Assembly: GCA_964058805.1 (NCBI GenBank) | Contig: CAXKVV010000626.1 | Location: forward strand, 1-64,000 | Source of the DNA: Schoenoplectus triqueter | Lineage: Eukaryota > Streptophyta > Magnoliopsida > Poales > Cyperaceae | DNA length: 64,000 bases | Direction of reading: 5' to 3' | Shown: in pieces, positions 36,364 to 46,616 of the stretch | How the letters are laid out: each line of letters starts with the position of its first letter | How positions within the stretch are numbered: the stretch's first letter is position 1 | Translations under genes and position numbers: made by a program | Notes under the pieces: model-generated | Database searches by the model: none | What the model was told of the DNA's origin: nothing | The model's input: the letters and a program-made list of their open reading frames with translations, nothing else

Positions 36364-36589
36364 TGTAAGAAAACCACAACACAACAATGAATAATATAAC
36401 GAAATTTCCATGCATTTTCCTTCTCTATCTTACTAAACACTTCTCGGAGCCTCAAATTCTTCACACGTGTTGGCATCAAATTTGCATCTAAGAGTTTTGA
36501 TAACTTAGACTGCAATGCGCTCTGAGGGCCCTTATATGAAGACAGTCTAAACATGGGTTTTACAAAGTTCAAAACTATGTCTATATTGC

Positions 36590-39380
36590 ATCTTATTCGC
36601 TCACAGAGAGAACAAGAATGGTATGGCTGGATAAAGGGTATTGAATGAGTAATGAGGAAATAATTTTGTTCAAGGTGGCAAAGATATGATAGATTGACAA
36701 TTAAATTGATTAACTTACACGAATATGGTATAAATGAAAATATGCATTCAGAAAATTTAAAATTCCAACTTAACCAGAAGAGATTGATCGTTGACAAATC
36801 TAAATATTTAGAAACAGGGAAGGAATGCAATGCTTATAATGCAAATCGACTTTTATTATACTGGGGTCTTTTCTTTTTCTTTTTTCTTTTTATGAAGTAG
36901 GCTAGAGGGGATCGTTGATAGATATGTATAATAATGTGTATTTGCTATCATATGGCAAGTTGCCAAATGGTCATAATTTTACGTATAATTCTCATTAATG
37001 CTGTAGATTATAAAGATACTTGATTTCTCTCCTTCCGTCCATATTTTTCATGTCAACGCTGCGAAAATTCGGTCCATTCGACTCCTTGGCGCCTTTTCAA
37101 AGGGATAACCTTAATTTGTCCCTCTTCTGCTCTGTGCATGCTAATTAGCCATTCATGTATCGTTCACTAACTCCCCTATTTAAACACCTACTCAGTTAAT
37201 CTGGCCATTCTACCTATGTTATCAGATACAATAAAAATTATCAGTGCCCATAAGCAATAATTCCCTAGCTACAAAAATTTTGTAGGTTCTAGATTTGTAT
37301 TCCGAGCACCGTGGAGCAATCTTCAGTACAAGTTCCATGAACTTCAAGCACCAAATTTTCTACCTCCAAAGGTTGTATTTTTGTCTCTTTTAGAAGCTTC
37401 ATATTCGATACCATCTCATGTGTTTGTTGCATCCGCAGATATAGAGCATCCAACTAGCTATTGATATCTTATCACCTGAAATGGGTTCAGGAAAACTGTC
37501 AAAATATAATTAGCCAGTGAAACAAAAATCTTTAACATGTCAATAAATAGTGAAAATAAGTAGAACTGATAAATGGTCAACATATGCTTGTTAGATACTA
37601 TTTACATTTTACTTGCAAGATTAATTATATATACCAAGCTAATACGTAAGTGCTATTTTTTAGCATCACATTTTCTTTCAGAATTGCCATTGCACCAAAA
37701 AGTTAGAAACAGAACACCGAAAATTTGCAAACAACACATTGATATAGCAGATGGGACAAAAAGTAATTAGATTTTCTAGTTTGGTAACTAGAAATCTAGT
37801 TTAAACTTATTGGAGTCTAGACAATTCATAAAAGGGATTATGAGTTGGACATTCAAAGTATTTGAATTTTCTTAGTCACCAGGTACCTTGCCTTGAACTT
37901 CTTGATAAAACTTAATAACAAATTATTCCATATATGACTCCCTCTAAATTATTTCCAAAAGCATCAGTTGTATGATATCATATTGTACTTGTTCGCTCAA
38001 TATTTTTGCAATGTATTATTTGTCACAAAAATTATGCATCTCATTCAAAAAAAATTCAGAAGTAGAAATGATGAGGAGCACAAGCAGTACTCAAGTTAAC
38101 CTTCTGGCATCACCTATGAATGCCAGCAATCAATCAAAAGATGGTCCATCCACATCTGGGCATTTAGTTGGGCAAGAACAAAAGCCTCAAATGGTTGTCG
38201 ACCAGTCAGATGTTAGGCCCTTGAACCCTAGACCAGGCACAATGGGAGAATTGGACAACAACACAGGATTACTGATGCCATCCTTGCCTGTAAGATATGT
38301 CCTCACTGCTGAGGAAATAAAATGCAAAATTGATGAATATTCAGCAAAGATTAAAGAATACACACACAACATGACAAATAAAGGCAAAGGGAAACAAAAG
38401 GTCCCAATTTTCAAACACCAAAAGAAGATTTCCAGTTACCATGAGTGGAGGGTACTGGACGAGATGCTGCACATAAAACAATGTCATGCTGAAGGATATG
38501 TCTATGGAATGGTTAGACGGTGACAGCGGCATCAGACAGTCTCCAGGCATGGTGGAAGGAGCAAGCCATGTTCGATAAATTTTCTCCAGCCCAAATTGAT
38601 CTTTACTTGAAAGATAATTCTCTTTCCTCAAATGTGGTAAAAGACAATGAAGGCAAATCAACAACGGAGCTCCTCATTGAGCTTGCAGAGCCAACACTCA
38701 GGTCAATTTTTGCCCTTCTAACACAACATTGTGATCCACTGCAACGAAATTTTCCATACAAAAAGCTGGTGCCACCACCATGGTGACCCACTGCACAGGA
38801 GGGCTGCTCAAATAGGCATCTCAGCAGAGGAAGGCCTGCCTCCTTTCAAAAATCCACACGATCTGAGGAAGAAGTGGAAGGTGGCAGTCACTGTAGGGAT
38901 TAAGCTGATGTCTCTTGAATTTTCCAAGCCGTATTCGCTTGTGGAGCAGTCACGACATTTTTCCTTATGCATGAGTGCCAAAGAAAGGAAGTACTGGACT
39001 TCAGATTTGGTAGGCTGTACTGCAAGAGCACCCAATCATACCCTCAGATCAGGCTGTTGCATTTTAGCTTGCCTATGACAAATGATAGCTCTGTTTTTAT
39101 CTTCATTTCTTTCATTATTTTCTATTTTGCAAAGTTTATGTAAGGAATGTTTAACAACAATCTAAGTGTAACAATACTTAAAGATATAGCATTGAACTGC
39201 CATTTGCAATGCTTTACAAATTGCTTGACATAATATGGCTAAAATATACCTGAATGTAAGTACAAGTTGTTAATTTCAAATTTAAATTCTCACAGAAGAT
39301 AACATGACTATTGTTTAAAATAGATTAAATTAAATTAAATGAAGGAATTTAATACAAACTCAATGTCTTAAATTAATCAG
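36590..39380. repeat. Duplicated segment, left copy (EIL-A locus)
   Basis: Matches 50905-53470 in the same orientation across leader, coding and trailing regions. Shared marks include TATGATAGATTGACAAT/TATGATAGGTTGACAAT, GGAAGGAATGCAATGC/GGGAAGGGATGCAATGC, GAGCACCG(T/C)GGAGCAATCTTC with TCTCTTTTAGAAG behind it, and ATATGGCTAAAAT after the gene. The right edge is cut by the MULE-2 insertion site at 39392-39400. Confidence 0.8.
38068..39078 (+). pseudogene. EIN3/EIL-like DNA-binding-domain gene, broken copy (EIL-A)
   Basis: It aligns with the intact copy at 52080-53036 from the start (ATGATGAGGAGCACAAGCAG) to near its end. Lesions: about 13 bases are missing after YVYGMV near 38517, shifting the frame. 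The second W of PPPWW is a TGA at 38784. Five bases are missing near 38805, where the intact copy encodes EGWWGQTG. The last 25 codons are scrambled. Recognisable EIL blocks remain: SDSLQAWWKEQAMFDK, LTQHCDPLQRNFPYKK, PHDLRKKWKVAVTVGI and FSKPYSLVEQSRHFS. A splice-acceptor-like AATTCAG just before the ATG suggests a 5' leader intron, as in the other copy. It cannot encode the full domain. Confidence 0.85.
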
Positions 39381-39391
39381 CTGATCAATAA
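39079..39391. other. 3' flank of EIL-A up to the MULE-2 insertion
   Basis: AT-rich trailing part of the duplicated segment. No separate gene. It ends at the MULE-2 target duplication. Confidence 0.6.
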
Positions 39392-39400
39392 TTAAATAAA

Positions 39401-39670
39401 AATTGTTTTTTTTCCACTGTAAAGTTTTAAATTTATGTTTTTGCCACCGCAAAGTTTCAATTGATAAATATGCCATTACAAAAATAGATTTATTCTGAAA
39501 TTTGCCATTATATATATTTAATCATAATTAAAAAAAAATTCTTAATACCAATTATGTCCTTCATGTCCCTCTGTTTTTAGTACCGAGACTCTTCGATGGA
39601 AAAAAAAAGGAACCCTACGCGATTTCGGAGTTTGGCCATTCGGACAAAAGCTTCTTCGAGTTTGGCGATT
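39401..39670 (+). repeat. MULE-2 left terminal inverted repeat
   Basis: Pairs with 48890-49133. GCCA(C/T) phrases lie near 39413, 39443, 39472 and 39504, that is at steps of 30, 29 and 32 bp. The inner part (GGAACCCTACGCG, CATTCGGACAAAAG) still pairs with the right end. Confidence 0.85.
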
Positions 39671-39778
39671 ATGGCGAACGGCGATTCAGAGCTTGGCGAA
39701 CGGCGATTCAGCGATTTACGATATTCAAGCCAAACCAAACAGCTTCTTCGAGCTCCTCCGCTAAGACAGGCATAGAAG

Positions 39779-40578
39779 ATGCACAATACCGCTTCTTCAA
39801 GCTCGGCTCAGCCAAAAAGGAGAACGATACCAATTATCGAATGTCCATATTGCGGGATTTTTGTCATGAGACTTGTTAGCAACACCGATGCAAATCCAGG
39901 GAGAGTTTTTTACAAATGCGAGAATTACAAAAATGTGGGTTAGTTCAATTTTTCCTTCTGATATTTTCATAATTTTCCCAATTAGAGTTTTGCTGGTATG
40001 AATGACAATAACAACTTGTATGGTTTGCCGGTAACAATTAGGGTTTGCTGGTATGAAAAAGGAAATGCCGAATTTGATTGCTATTGGTCATAGTAACAGC
40101 TTGCTGAATATGAAAAAGGAAATTTCTTCTGATATTTGAGCTTGCTTGGTCAATTAGGTTAAAATGCATTGAATCATTGAAACAGCAGAACCCAAACACC
40201 TAATTTGAATGCTATTGGCATTTACAGAAAGGAGTTAAAATGATATTTGGGCTTGCTTGGTCAATTAGGTTAAAATGCATTGAATCATTGAAACAGCAGA
40301 ACACAGACACCTAATTTGAATGCTATTGGTCTTTTACAGAAAGGAGTTAAATGTCGTTTTTATATGTGGGAGAATGAGTACGAAGTATTTCTTCGTGAGA
40401 TCGGAGTTTTGAACATACAAAATAACGTCAAATGTGAGATTTCAGATATAGAAAATGAAGGGGTATTAATGAAGAAAGGAAATGCCGAGCTACTTGCATG
40501 AGTGGATGACGTAAAATTTCTTATTGTTATAATTGTTATTGTGATGATTAGTATGTTGGTTGTAATGTTATGCAAATA
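39779..40578 (+). pseudogene. GRF zinc finger plus membrane-segment protein of MULE-2, one stop
   Basis: Exon 1 (39779-39934) begins MHNTASSSSAQPKRRTIP and carries ECPYCGIFVMRLVSN and NPGRVFYKCENY; donor GTGGGT. Exon 2 starts at 40340 after CTTTTACAG, in phase 0, with KCRFYMWENEYEVF, completing the C-x2-C ... FYKC ... C GRF finger (the G-R-x-F triplet is intact). A charged stretch with KCEISDIENE follows, then TGA at 40499-40501. Past that stop the same frame goes straight on with a membrane segment (VKFLIVIIVIVMISMLVVML) to a second stop at about 40576. MULE-1 has the matching segment, so the TGA is probably a recent nonsense change, unless a truncated soluble protein is made. Upstream, at 39640-39720, are GGCGAACGGCGATTCAG repeats. 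The function within the element is unknown. Confidence 0.68.
40131..40350 (+). repeat. 111-bp tandem duplication over the splice acceptor of the GRF intron
   Basis: GATATTTG(A/G)GCTTGCTTGG at 40131 and 40242 opens two nearly identical units, each ending in TTTACAGAAAGGAGTTAAA. The acceptor and the first exon-2 codons therefore exist twice. In the first unit ATGATATTTGG follows in place of the finger, so only the second acceptor (exon start 40340) gives a full domain. Confidence 0.88.
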
Positions 40579-41616
40579 GAATTAGAGTAGTTTATCTGTT
40601 AGTCTATTTTACTTGTTATTTATGGTTTTAATTATCAGGTCTTGTTGAACTTTTAGTTTGAAGAATTTATGTTGTAATAATTGACATGTCTTCAGTTGTG
40701 GGGTGGTCTAGCATTATGGAATTTCATGTACTGTTGGTTTAAATTCAGTACTTAATTTGTTTGCTGAAATCTAGTAAGTATTAAATCTTATTTTGGAGTT
40801 CAATTCTATTTATGTCCTAGATATGAAAATATCATAAATTCGAATGATAGATGCAATAGTGAGTGGCAGAAAATTACTTGCAGATAAAGATAGATGTTAA
40901 TTGCAGCAAACCCTTTGCTCATAGTCTAATGTTCAATATCTGAATTTAATACTGTAAAGGCTCCATTACTTTGTTAATTGATTCCATATCTTAGCGCATG
41001 TCTTTGCTACTACTTCCTTTTTCCACCTCTTTAATGGAACACTTGTTGTCTGCTTTTAGACCATCTCAAGTTCTCAACTTTTAAGCCTTACTGATAATTT
41101 CTCATGAGGAGTTGGAAGCGTAAATAGTTTTGAGTCAAAATTCAAAATTACATCAATCTACAATATGTGTTTGAATTAATTAATGTCTTCTTTGCATAAA
41201 ATGGAGGCCAACTGATCCGCAAATCACACACATACGCTCTGCCCGGTAAGGATTTATATTAGAAATAAAATGGAGGCATCCGCAAATCACACACATACGC
41301 TATAATAATTTGAAACTTGATATATCTGTCTGGCACTATAAGATGATGATGGGAACATATATAAATTTCTATACTGGTTAACGTTTATCCAGAATAATTT
41401 CAAACAGATCAAAAATAATAATAATGAGAAAACATACTTGATAGATGGATAAAGTGATTCATAAAATAAAATAACAAAATGCAATAGAGCATACAAAATT
41501 GCCATCCAGAATGATGCAGCAAATGAAAATACATCAAAAAAATTCATAAATTGCTTCATAAAAATACATCCAAGTTACAACAGTTGTATCGACTCTCTCT
41601 AAATTGCTTCCTTACA
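40579..41616. other. Interior of MULE-2 between GRF gene and Copia
   Basis: No gene seen. CCGCAAATCACACACATACGCT occurs twice (near 41217 and 41280). The last 17 bases before the Copia target duplication hold the final codons of the MULE-2 transposase on the minus strand (CKEAI and stop). Confidence 0.55.
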
Positions 41617-41621
41617 TATTC

Positions 41622-41979
41622 TCTTCAGAATAATCAACACAATTCTTCAAAAATAAATAACACAACACTCCCAAAAACTCCCTTCCCTCCCTAACTTTAT
41701 TTCATCAACAATTTACGGTTACACAGTTGGTTTTCTTTCTCTATTTTTTCTTCTGGAAACGATACATAGTTCTTTACTATATTTATCTCTAACCTTGGTC
41801 TAAAATTAGAAGCTGTACAAAGATTATTTTCTAAATACTATTATAGATATACAATATTCTCTAAATATAAATTAGATCTTCCGAATCCTTTGCTCCATAT
41901 CTCTTTCTCTGTTTGCTCTTCCTATTTTTAGTCTGTGCCAGCTCATGTATCGCAGGTGTGCCAACTGATCATTTCAACA
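41622..41979 (-). repeat. Copia 3' LTR
   Basis: On the minus strand it starts TGTTGAAATGATC and ends TTCTGAAGA, not the usual CA. An AATAAA lies at 41696-41701 (minus strand), a plausible poly(A) signal. Confidence 0.95.
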
Positions 41980-41986
41980 CCCTCCC
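41980..41986 (-). promoter_or_regulatory. Copia polypurine tract
   Basis: GGGAGGG on the minus strand lies exactly between the stop codon (41987-41989) and the 3' LTR, the priming site for second-strand synthesis. Confidence 0.85.
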
Positions 41987-44900
41987 TCACGTTGGCACAT
42001 ATATGTCCTTCATACCGAGTTTGCTGACGGCATCAATGAATATTCTACTCATCACTGGTTTGGTTAGGACATCGGCTAGCTGTTCATTTGATCTCACAAA
42101 TGGTATGGATATAGTCTTAGTATCAAGTTTTTCCTTAATAAAATGCCTGTCAATTTCAATGTGTTTCGTCCGTTCATGCTGTACCGGGTTATGAGCCATG
42201 TCTATAGAAGCTTTGTTATCACAAAATAATTTCATTTCTGTTCTTGGCTCAAAACCTAATTCAGTTAAAAATTTCTTCAGCCATAGGAGCTCACAAATTG
42301 CTTTAACCATACCTCTAAATTCAGATTCTGCGCTTGATAAGGATACGACATTCTGCTTCTTTGATTTCCACGTAACGAGATTTCCTCCCACAAACGTGAA
42401 ATAACCCGCTGTTGATCGTCTATCGGTAGGACACCCTGCCCAATCTGCGTCACTGTACGCGTACACATTGAGATGTGAATTTTTTCGAAATACTATACCT
42501 TTTCCAGGTGTGCCCTTCAAATATCTAAGAATTCTCCTTACTGCCTCCATATGTTCTTCTTTGGGCGAATGCATGAATTGACTCACTATACTCACTGCAT
42601 ATGCAATATCCGGCCTTGTATGAGCCAAGTAAATCAACTTCCCTACAAGTCTTTGATATCTATCAATATTAGTCGGTACATGATCAGAGTAGGCTTCCAA
42701 TTTTTCATTTGGAGTCATTGGTGTATCAACTGGCTTGCAATCTAACATCCCGGTTTCACTTAACAGATCAAGTATATATTTTCTTTGTGATAAGTATATC
42801 CCTTCTCTATCCCGGGTTACCTCTATTCCAAGAAAGTATTTTAAACCACCTAAATTCTTCATTTCAAATTCTTTGAACAATTTTTCCTCTAATTCTTTTA
42901 TCCCCTCTATGTCATTCCCAGTTATAATCATATCATCAACGTAAATTATGAGGATACAAATTTTATCAGACCTTCTCTTGTAGAACATCGTATGATCCGA
43001 GTCACTTTGATTATATCCATACCTTTTCATTGCTTGGCTAAATCGTCCAAACCATGCTCGTGGTGACTGTTTTAGTCCATACAAGGCTTTCCTTAATTTG
43101 CATACCTTTCCTTCTGTATTCGGTGTTTGATAGCCAAGAGGCATCTCCATATAAATTTCTTCCTCTAGTTCTCCATGTAGAAATGCATTTTTCACATCAA
43201 ATTGGTGCAATGGCCATTCTAAATTTGCTGCAATAGATAACAAAACTCGTACAGAACTTAGTTTAGCGACTGGAGAAAAAGTTTCCTGAAAATCAATCCC
43301 GTACGTTTGTGTATATCCTTTTGCCACTAATCTTGCTTTGTACCTCTCTATTTTTCCATGTGCATTATATTTTATTGTATATACCCATTTACATCCCACG
43401 ACCTTTTTTCCCTCAGGAAGATTGGTAATTTCCCACGTATTATTCCTTTTTAGTGCGTCCATTTCAATATTCATGGCATTTCTCCATTCTGGTTTTGACA
43501 AGGCATCTTCTACCTTTGTTGGTATTGTTGTTAATGATATGTGATTTACAAATCCTTTTAATGGTTCTTTTAAATGTTTAGTTGTTGTAAAATTCGTAAT
43601 AGGATATTTCTCTATACTTGATCCATCTTCGGGTACATACCGTTTTGGTGGTTTTCCTCTATTTGTCCTTGGTGGTAATGTAAATCTATGTTCAGAAAAA
43701 TTTACCTCTTGAAGAGAGTCAGGTTGTGTAACTGGGTCATCAGTGGATTGTATTATCTCATTTCTCTGTATAGTGGTTGTTGTTGCATCTTCATCAGCAG
43801 CTTGATCGTCTGTAGCCTCTGCATTCTCTTGCGCAATGGGTATATGAAGATCACTTGAATATGTACAGGATGGTAGTGACGTATTTTCAGCTTGATTGGG
43901 CGCATAAGCTGGTACACTTACATATTGTTTTGTATAGTCTAAAAACTCAAAATTCAATTCGCTACTCATTTCATTATTATTCATCCCTCCCTGAATTGGA
44001 TTTTGTGGGTCTTTAAAATATGGTTCATGCTCTATGAAAATAACATCCATGGTTGTATAAAATTTTCGTGTACTTGGACTATAACATTTATACCCTTTTT
44101 GATGTTGTCCCATACCCAAAAAAACACATTTTTCAGCTCTAGGCTCAAGTTTGGATCGAAATTGTTTTTGAAGATGAACATATACTGTACAGCCAAATAT
44201 TTTTGGAATTAAATTCTGGATTGAGTTGATTTTTAAGTGAGCTGAAAAATGTTTCAATGGCGTCTCAAAATTATTGACTTGTGTTGGCATTCTATTCATC
44301 AAATATATAGCAAATGTTATTGCATTATCCCAAAAAATGTTCGGTACATTGGTTTCAATTAATAGGGCTCGTGTAATTTCAAGTATATGTCTATTTTTTC
44401 GTTCTGCAATACCGTTTTGTTGAGGCGTTCCGGTGCACGATGTCTCATGTACTATGCCATTACCATGCAATATTTCGCGTATATTATGATTTATGTACTC
44501 TGTTCCATTATCACTCCTAAGAACTTTAATATTTCTCTCAAATTGTGTTTTAACCATAGTTATAAATATTTTAAAAATATCTTTTACTTCCTCTTTAGTT
44601 TTTAGTAAATATAACCACGTCATACGCGAAAAGTCATCAACGAATATAATATACCATCTATAGCCGGCCTTAGAATATATTGGGGACGGTCCCCATAAAT
44701 CTGTGTGAATTAAATCAAACGGAGCAAGTGCTTTACTACTACTAGGCAAGTATGATGAACGATGGGATTTAGCCTTAATACAGGTTTCACAAATGAGTCT
44801 ATCATAATCATACTTATTAAATAATTGAGGGCAAAGTTTTTTCATATACCCAAGAGAAGGATGCCCTAATCGTCTATGCCATACTAAAATCTCGGTTTCT

Positions 44901-46534
44901 CTTCCATCCAAGCCATTATTGAGGAGTGCTTTGCCTATCTTCGGTCCATCAAGATAATACAATCCACCTCGCCTAGTACCATGGCCCAAAACCCTCTTGG
45001 TTTGAATATCCTGAAATATACAGTGATCAGGAAAAATATGTACAGTGCATTTTAAATCTTTGATTAATTTTCCAACTGAAACCAATTTTGAGGATAAAGA
45101 CGGTACAAATAATGTGTCTTGAAGTGTTAAATTTGGGAAAATTTTCACGTCACCAGCCATATTAACAGGATAGCACACTCCATTTGCATTGATTATGCCA
45201 TTTTTCTTAGGTATTTTAGAGTTTATGAGGTCATTTTTATTAAATGTCATATGGTCAGTAGCCCCTGTGTCTAATATCCAGTCGTTAAAATTTTTTTTCT
45301 GAGTACCATTGTTACCTGACCCATTACCTCCACTCTGCTGATACGCACACTGTGCTCTGCCCTTGCTATTATTGTCATGCTGATTTTGATTACCATCAGA
45401 GGAGGTACTTGCATCTTGCTGGCTTGTCATCCGTTCCTGGTACCATGTCCCTGGAACATGTTTGCTACTCTCACCTGAAGACCCGCGCACATTATGCTCT
45501 TGGTTTGAATATCGTCCAGGAAGTGTATCATCTCCCTGCTTCACTCCTCCTTGCACAGCTTTGTGATCATCTTGAGCTATCACTGCATGACTTCGTCCGG
45601 ACCCAGCAAATTTCTCCTTGCGCCTCTCTTTAAACCAATCGGGATAGCCTAGTAGTTTGAAGCATTGATCCTTGGTATGCTTTGTCATCCCACAGTGAGT
45701 ACACTTCAAATGAGATTTGTCAACTCCCTTGTATCCTTTTGAGTACATAGCAGCAGGAACGAGTTGTGTTGTTTCTCCTTCTGAATTCATTACACCTTGT
45801 CGTGTAGCCTCCTTTCTCACCCGAGCAAACGCTTGTTCAAGAGTCGGAAATGGAGTCATTTGCAAAACATTTGCTCGCTCGTTGTCAAACTTGTCATCAA
45901 GGCCATCTAGAAAGGAATACACCCTTGATTCTTGCATGAATTTGTCAAATCGTTCTATGTCAGCAGCGCATGTCATCGGATTTGGACGCCGGAAATCAAT
46001 TTCCAGCCAGAAATCTTGAAGTTCATTGTAGTATTCCTCTACTGTTCTACCACCTTGTTTGATCTTATTCACCCTCTTATTTAGATCATACACTTGAGCC
46101 GCATCACTTCCATCATAGAAGGTTGTGGCTATTGCTTCCCACACCTCCTTAGCCGTGGGATACCTCAAGAATTTGCCGTATAAACTCTTGTCCAGTGAGT
46201 TACAGATCCATCCCTTGACTATGGTGTCTTCAATGTCCCACCGATTAAACAGTGGGTCAGCGGCAGCCGGAGGAGAGTCCATGATGTGCTTCAGTTTTTC
46301 ACGAGCCTTCAGGCACATGAGAACAGATTGAGACCATAGCGAATAATTCTTTCCATCGAGTTTTATTGGTATTAGGTTCATGTGTAAGGTAGGTTCATGG
46401 GTCAGTACTGGGGTTTGAGGTGGTATGTTCGGGGGCTGTTGCATAGCTATCAATTGATTTTGTTGTAGGGTAATTAGTTGGGTTAGTTTCTCAATCAAAG
46501 TGTTAGTATTGGCCATGGCAGGAGTTTCAGCCAT
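41987..46534 (-). CDS. Copia gag-pol polyprotein, 1515 aa, intact
   Basis: One frame holds all domains in Copia order. Gag (about 50-250) is followed by a zinc knuckle CTHCGMTKHTKDQC at 278-291. The aspartic protease has DTGA at 422-425. The GAG-pre-integrase segment (WHRRLGHPSLGYMKKL) and its CETC pair lie near 552-585. The integrase has D in HTDLWGP (about 612), D in RSDNGTE (about 675) and E in QQNGIAERKN (about 711). The reverse transcriptase, about 1030-1270, has QFDVKNAFLHGELEE and YVDD at 1198-1201. RNase H has SDADWAG near 1361 and SSAESEF. All catalytic residues I can check are present and there is no internal stop. The ATG at 46534 lies 70 bases after the primer site. The protein would be cut by its own protease into capsid, integrase and polymerase parts in cytoplasmic particles. 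Lineage within Copia not assigned. Confidence 0.96.
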   Translation of the reverse strand: MAETPAMANTNTLIEKLTQLITLQQNQLIAMQQPPNIPPQTPVLTHEPTLHMNLIPIKLDGKNYSLWSQSVLMCLKAREKLKHIMDSPPAAADPLFNRWDIEDTIVKGWICNSLDKSLYGKFLRYPTAKEVWEAIATTFYDGSDAAQVYDLNKRVNKIKQGGRTVEEYYNELQDFWLEIDFRRPNPMTCAADIERFDKFMQESRVYSFLDGLDDKFDNERANVLQMTPFPTLEQAFARVRKEATRQGVMNSEGETTQLVPAAMYSKGYKGVDKSHLKCTHCGMTKHTKDQCFKLLGYPDWFKERRKEKFAGSGRSHAVIAQDDHKAVQGGVKQGDDTLPGRYSNQEHNVRGSSGESSKHVPGTWYQERMTSQQDASTSSDGNQNQHDNNSKGRAQCAYQQSGGNGSGNNGTQKKNFNDWILDTGATDHMTFNKNDLINSKIPKKNGIINANGVCYPVNMAGDVKIFPNLTLQDTLFVPSLSSKLVSVGKLIKDLKCTVHIFPDHCIFQDIQTKRVLGHGTRRGGLYYLDGPKIGKALLNNGLDGRETEILVWHRRLGHPSLGYMKKLCPQLFNKYDYDRLICETCIKAKSHRSSYLPSSSKALAPFDLIHTDLWGPSPIYSKAGYRWYIIFVDDFSRMTWLYLLKTKEEVKDIFKIFITMVKTQFERNIKVLRSDNGTEYINHNIREILHGNGIVHETSCTGTPQQNGIAERKNRHILEITRALLIETNVPNIFWDNAITFAIYLMNRMPTQVNNFETPLKHFSAHLKINSIQNLIPKIFGCTVYVHLQKQFRSKLEPRAEKCVFLGMGQHQKGYKCYSPSTRKFYTTMDVIFIEHEPYFKDPQNPIQGGMNNNEMSSELNFEFLDYTKQYVSVPAYAPNQAENTSLPSCTYSSDLHIPIAQENAEATDDQAADEDATTTTIQRNEIIQSTDDPVTQPDSLQEVNFSEHRFTLPPRTNRGKPPKRYVPEDGSSIEKYPITNFTTTKHLKEPLKGFVNHISLTTIPTKVEDALSKPEWRNAMNIEMDALKRNNTWEITNLPEGKKVVGCKWVYTIKYNAHGKIERYKARLVAKGYTQTYGIDFQETFSPVAKLSSVRVLLSIAANLEWPLHQFDVKNAFLHGELEEEIYMEMPLGYQTPNTEGKVCKLRKALYGLKQSPRAWFGRFSQAMKRYGYNQSDSDHTMFYKRRSDKICILIIYVDDMIITGNDIEGIKELEEKLFKEFEMKNLGGLKYFLGIEVTRDREGIYLSQRKYILDLLSETGMLDCKPVDTPMTPNEKLEAYSDHVPTNIDRYQRLVGKLIYLAHTRPDIAYAVSIVSQFMHSPKEEHMEAVRRILRYLKGTPGKGIVFRKNSHLNVYAYSDADWAGCPTDRRSTAGYFTFVGGNLVTWKSKKQNVVSLSSAESEFRGMVKAICELLWLKKFLTELGFEPRTEMKLFCDNKASIDMAHNPVQHERTKHIEIDRHFIKEKLDTKTISIPFVRSNEQLADVLTKPVMSRIFIDAVSKLGMKDIYVPT

Positions 46535-46604
46535 GGTGATCCAGCCAGAGTCGTTTCTGGCAGCAATTTCAGTGGGGAGAAAAGGTTATTTGGATTTTAC
46601 CAAC

Positions 46605-46616
46605 GCTCTGATACCA
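46605..46616 (-). promoter_or_regulatory. Copia primer binding site
   Basis: TGGTATCAGAGC on the minus strand directly abuts the 5' LTR. It is complementary to the 3' end of initiator tRNA-Met, the usual Copia primer. Confidence 0.93.

Noticed and set aside
36360..36830. Minus-strand frame of 156 codons with a plausible C-terminal stretch (VKNLRLREVFSKIEKENAWK).
   Set aside because: It runs through the leader side of the duplicated EIL segment and starts at the Helitron edge; the other copy of the segment does not keep the frame, so it is probably accidental.
41913..46331. Many plus-strand frames across the Copia element.
   Set aside because: Shadows of the 1515-codon minus-strand polyprotein.
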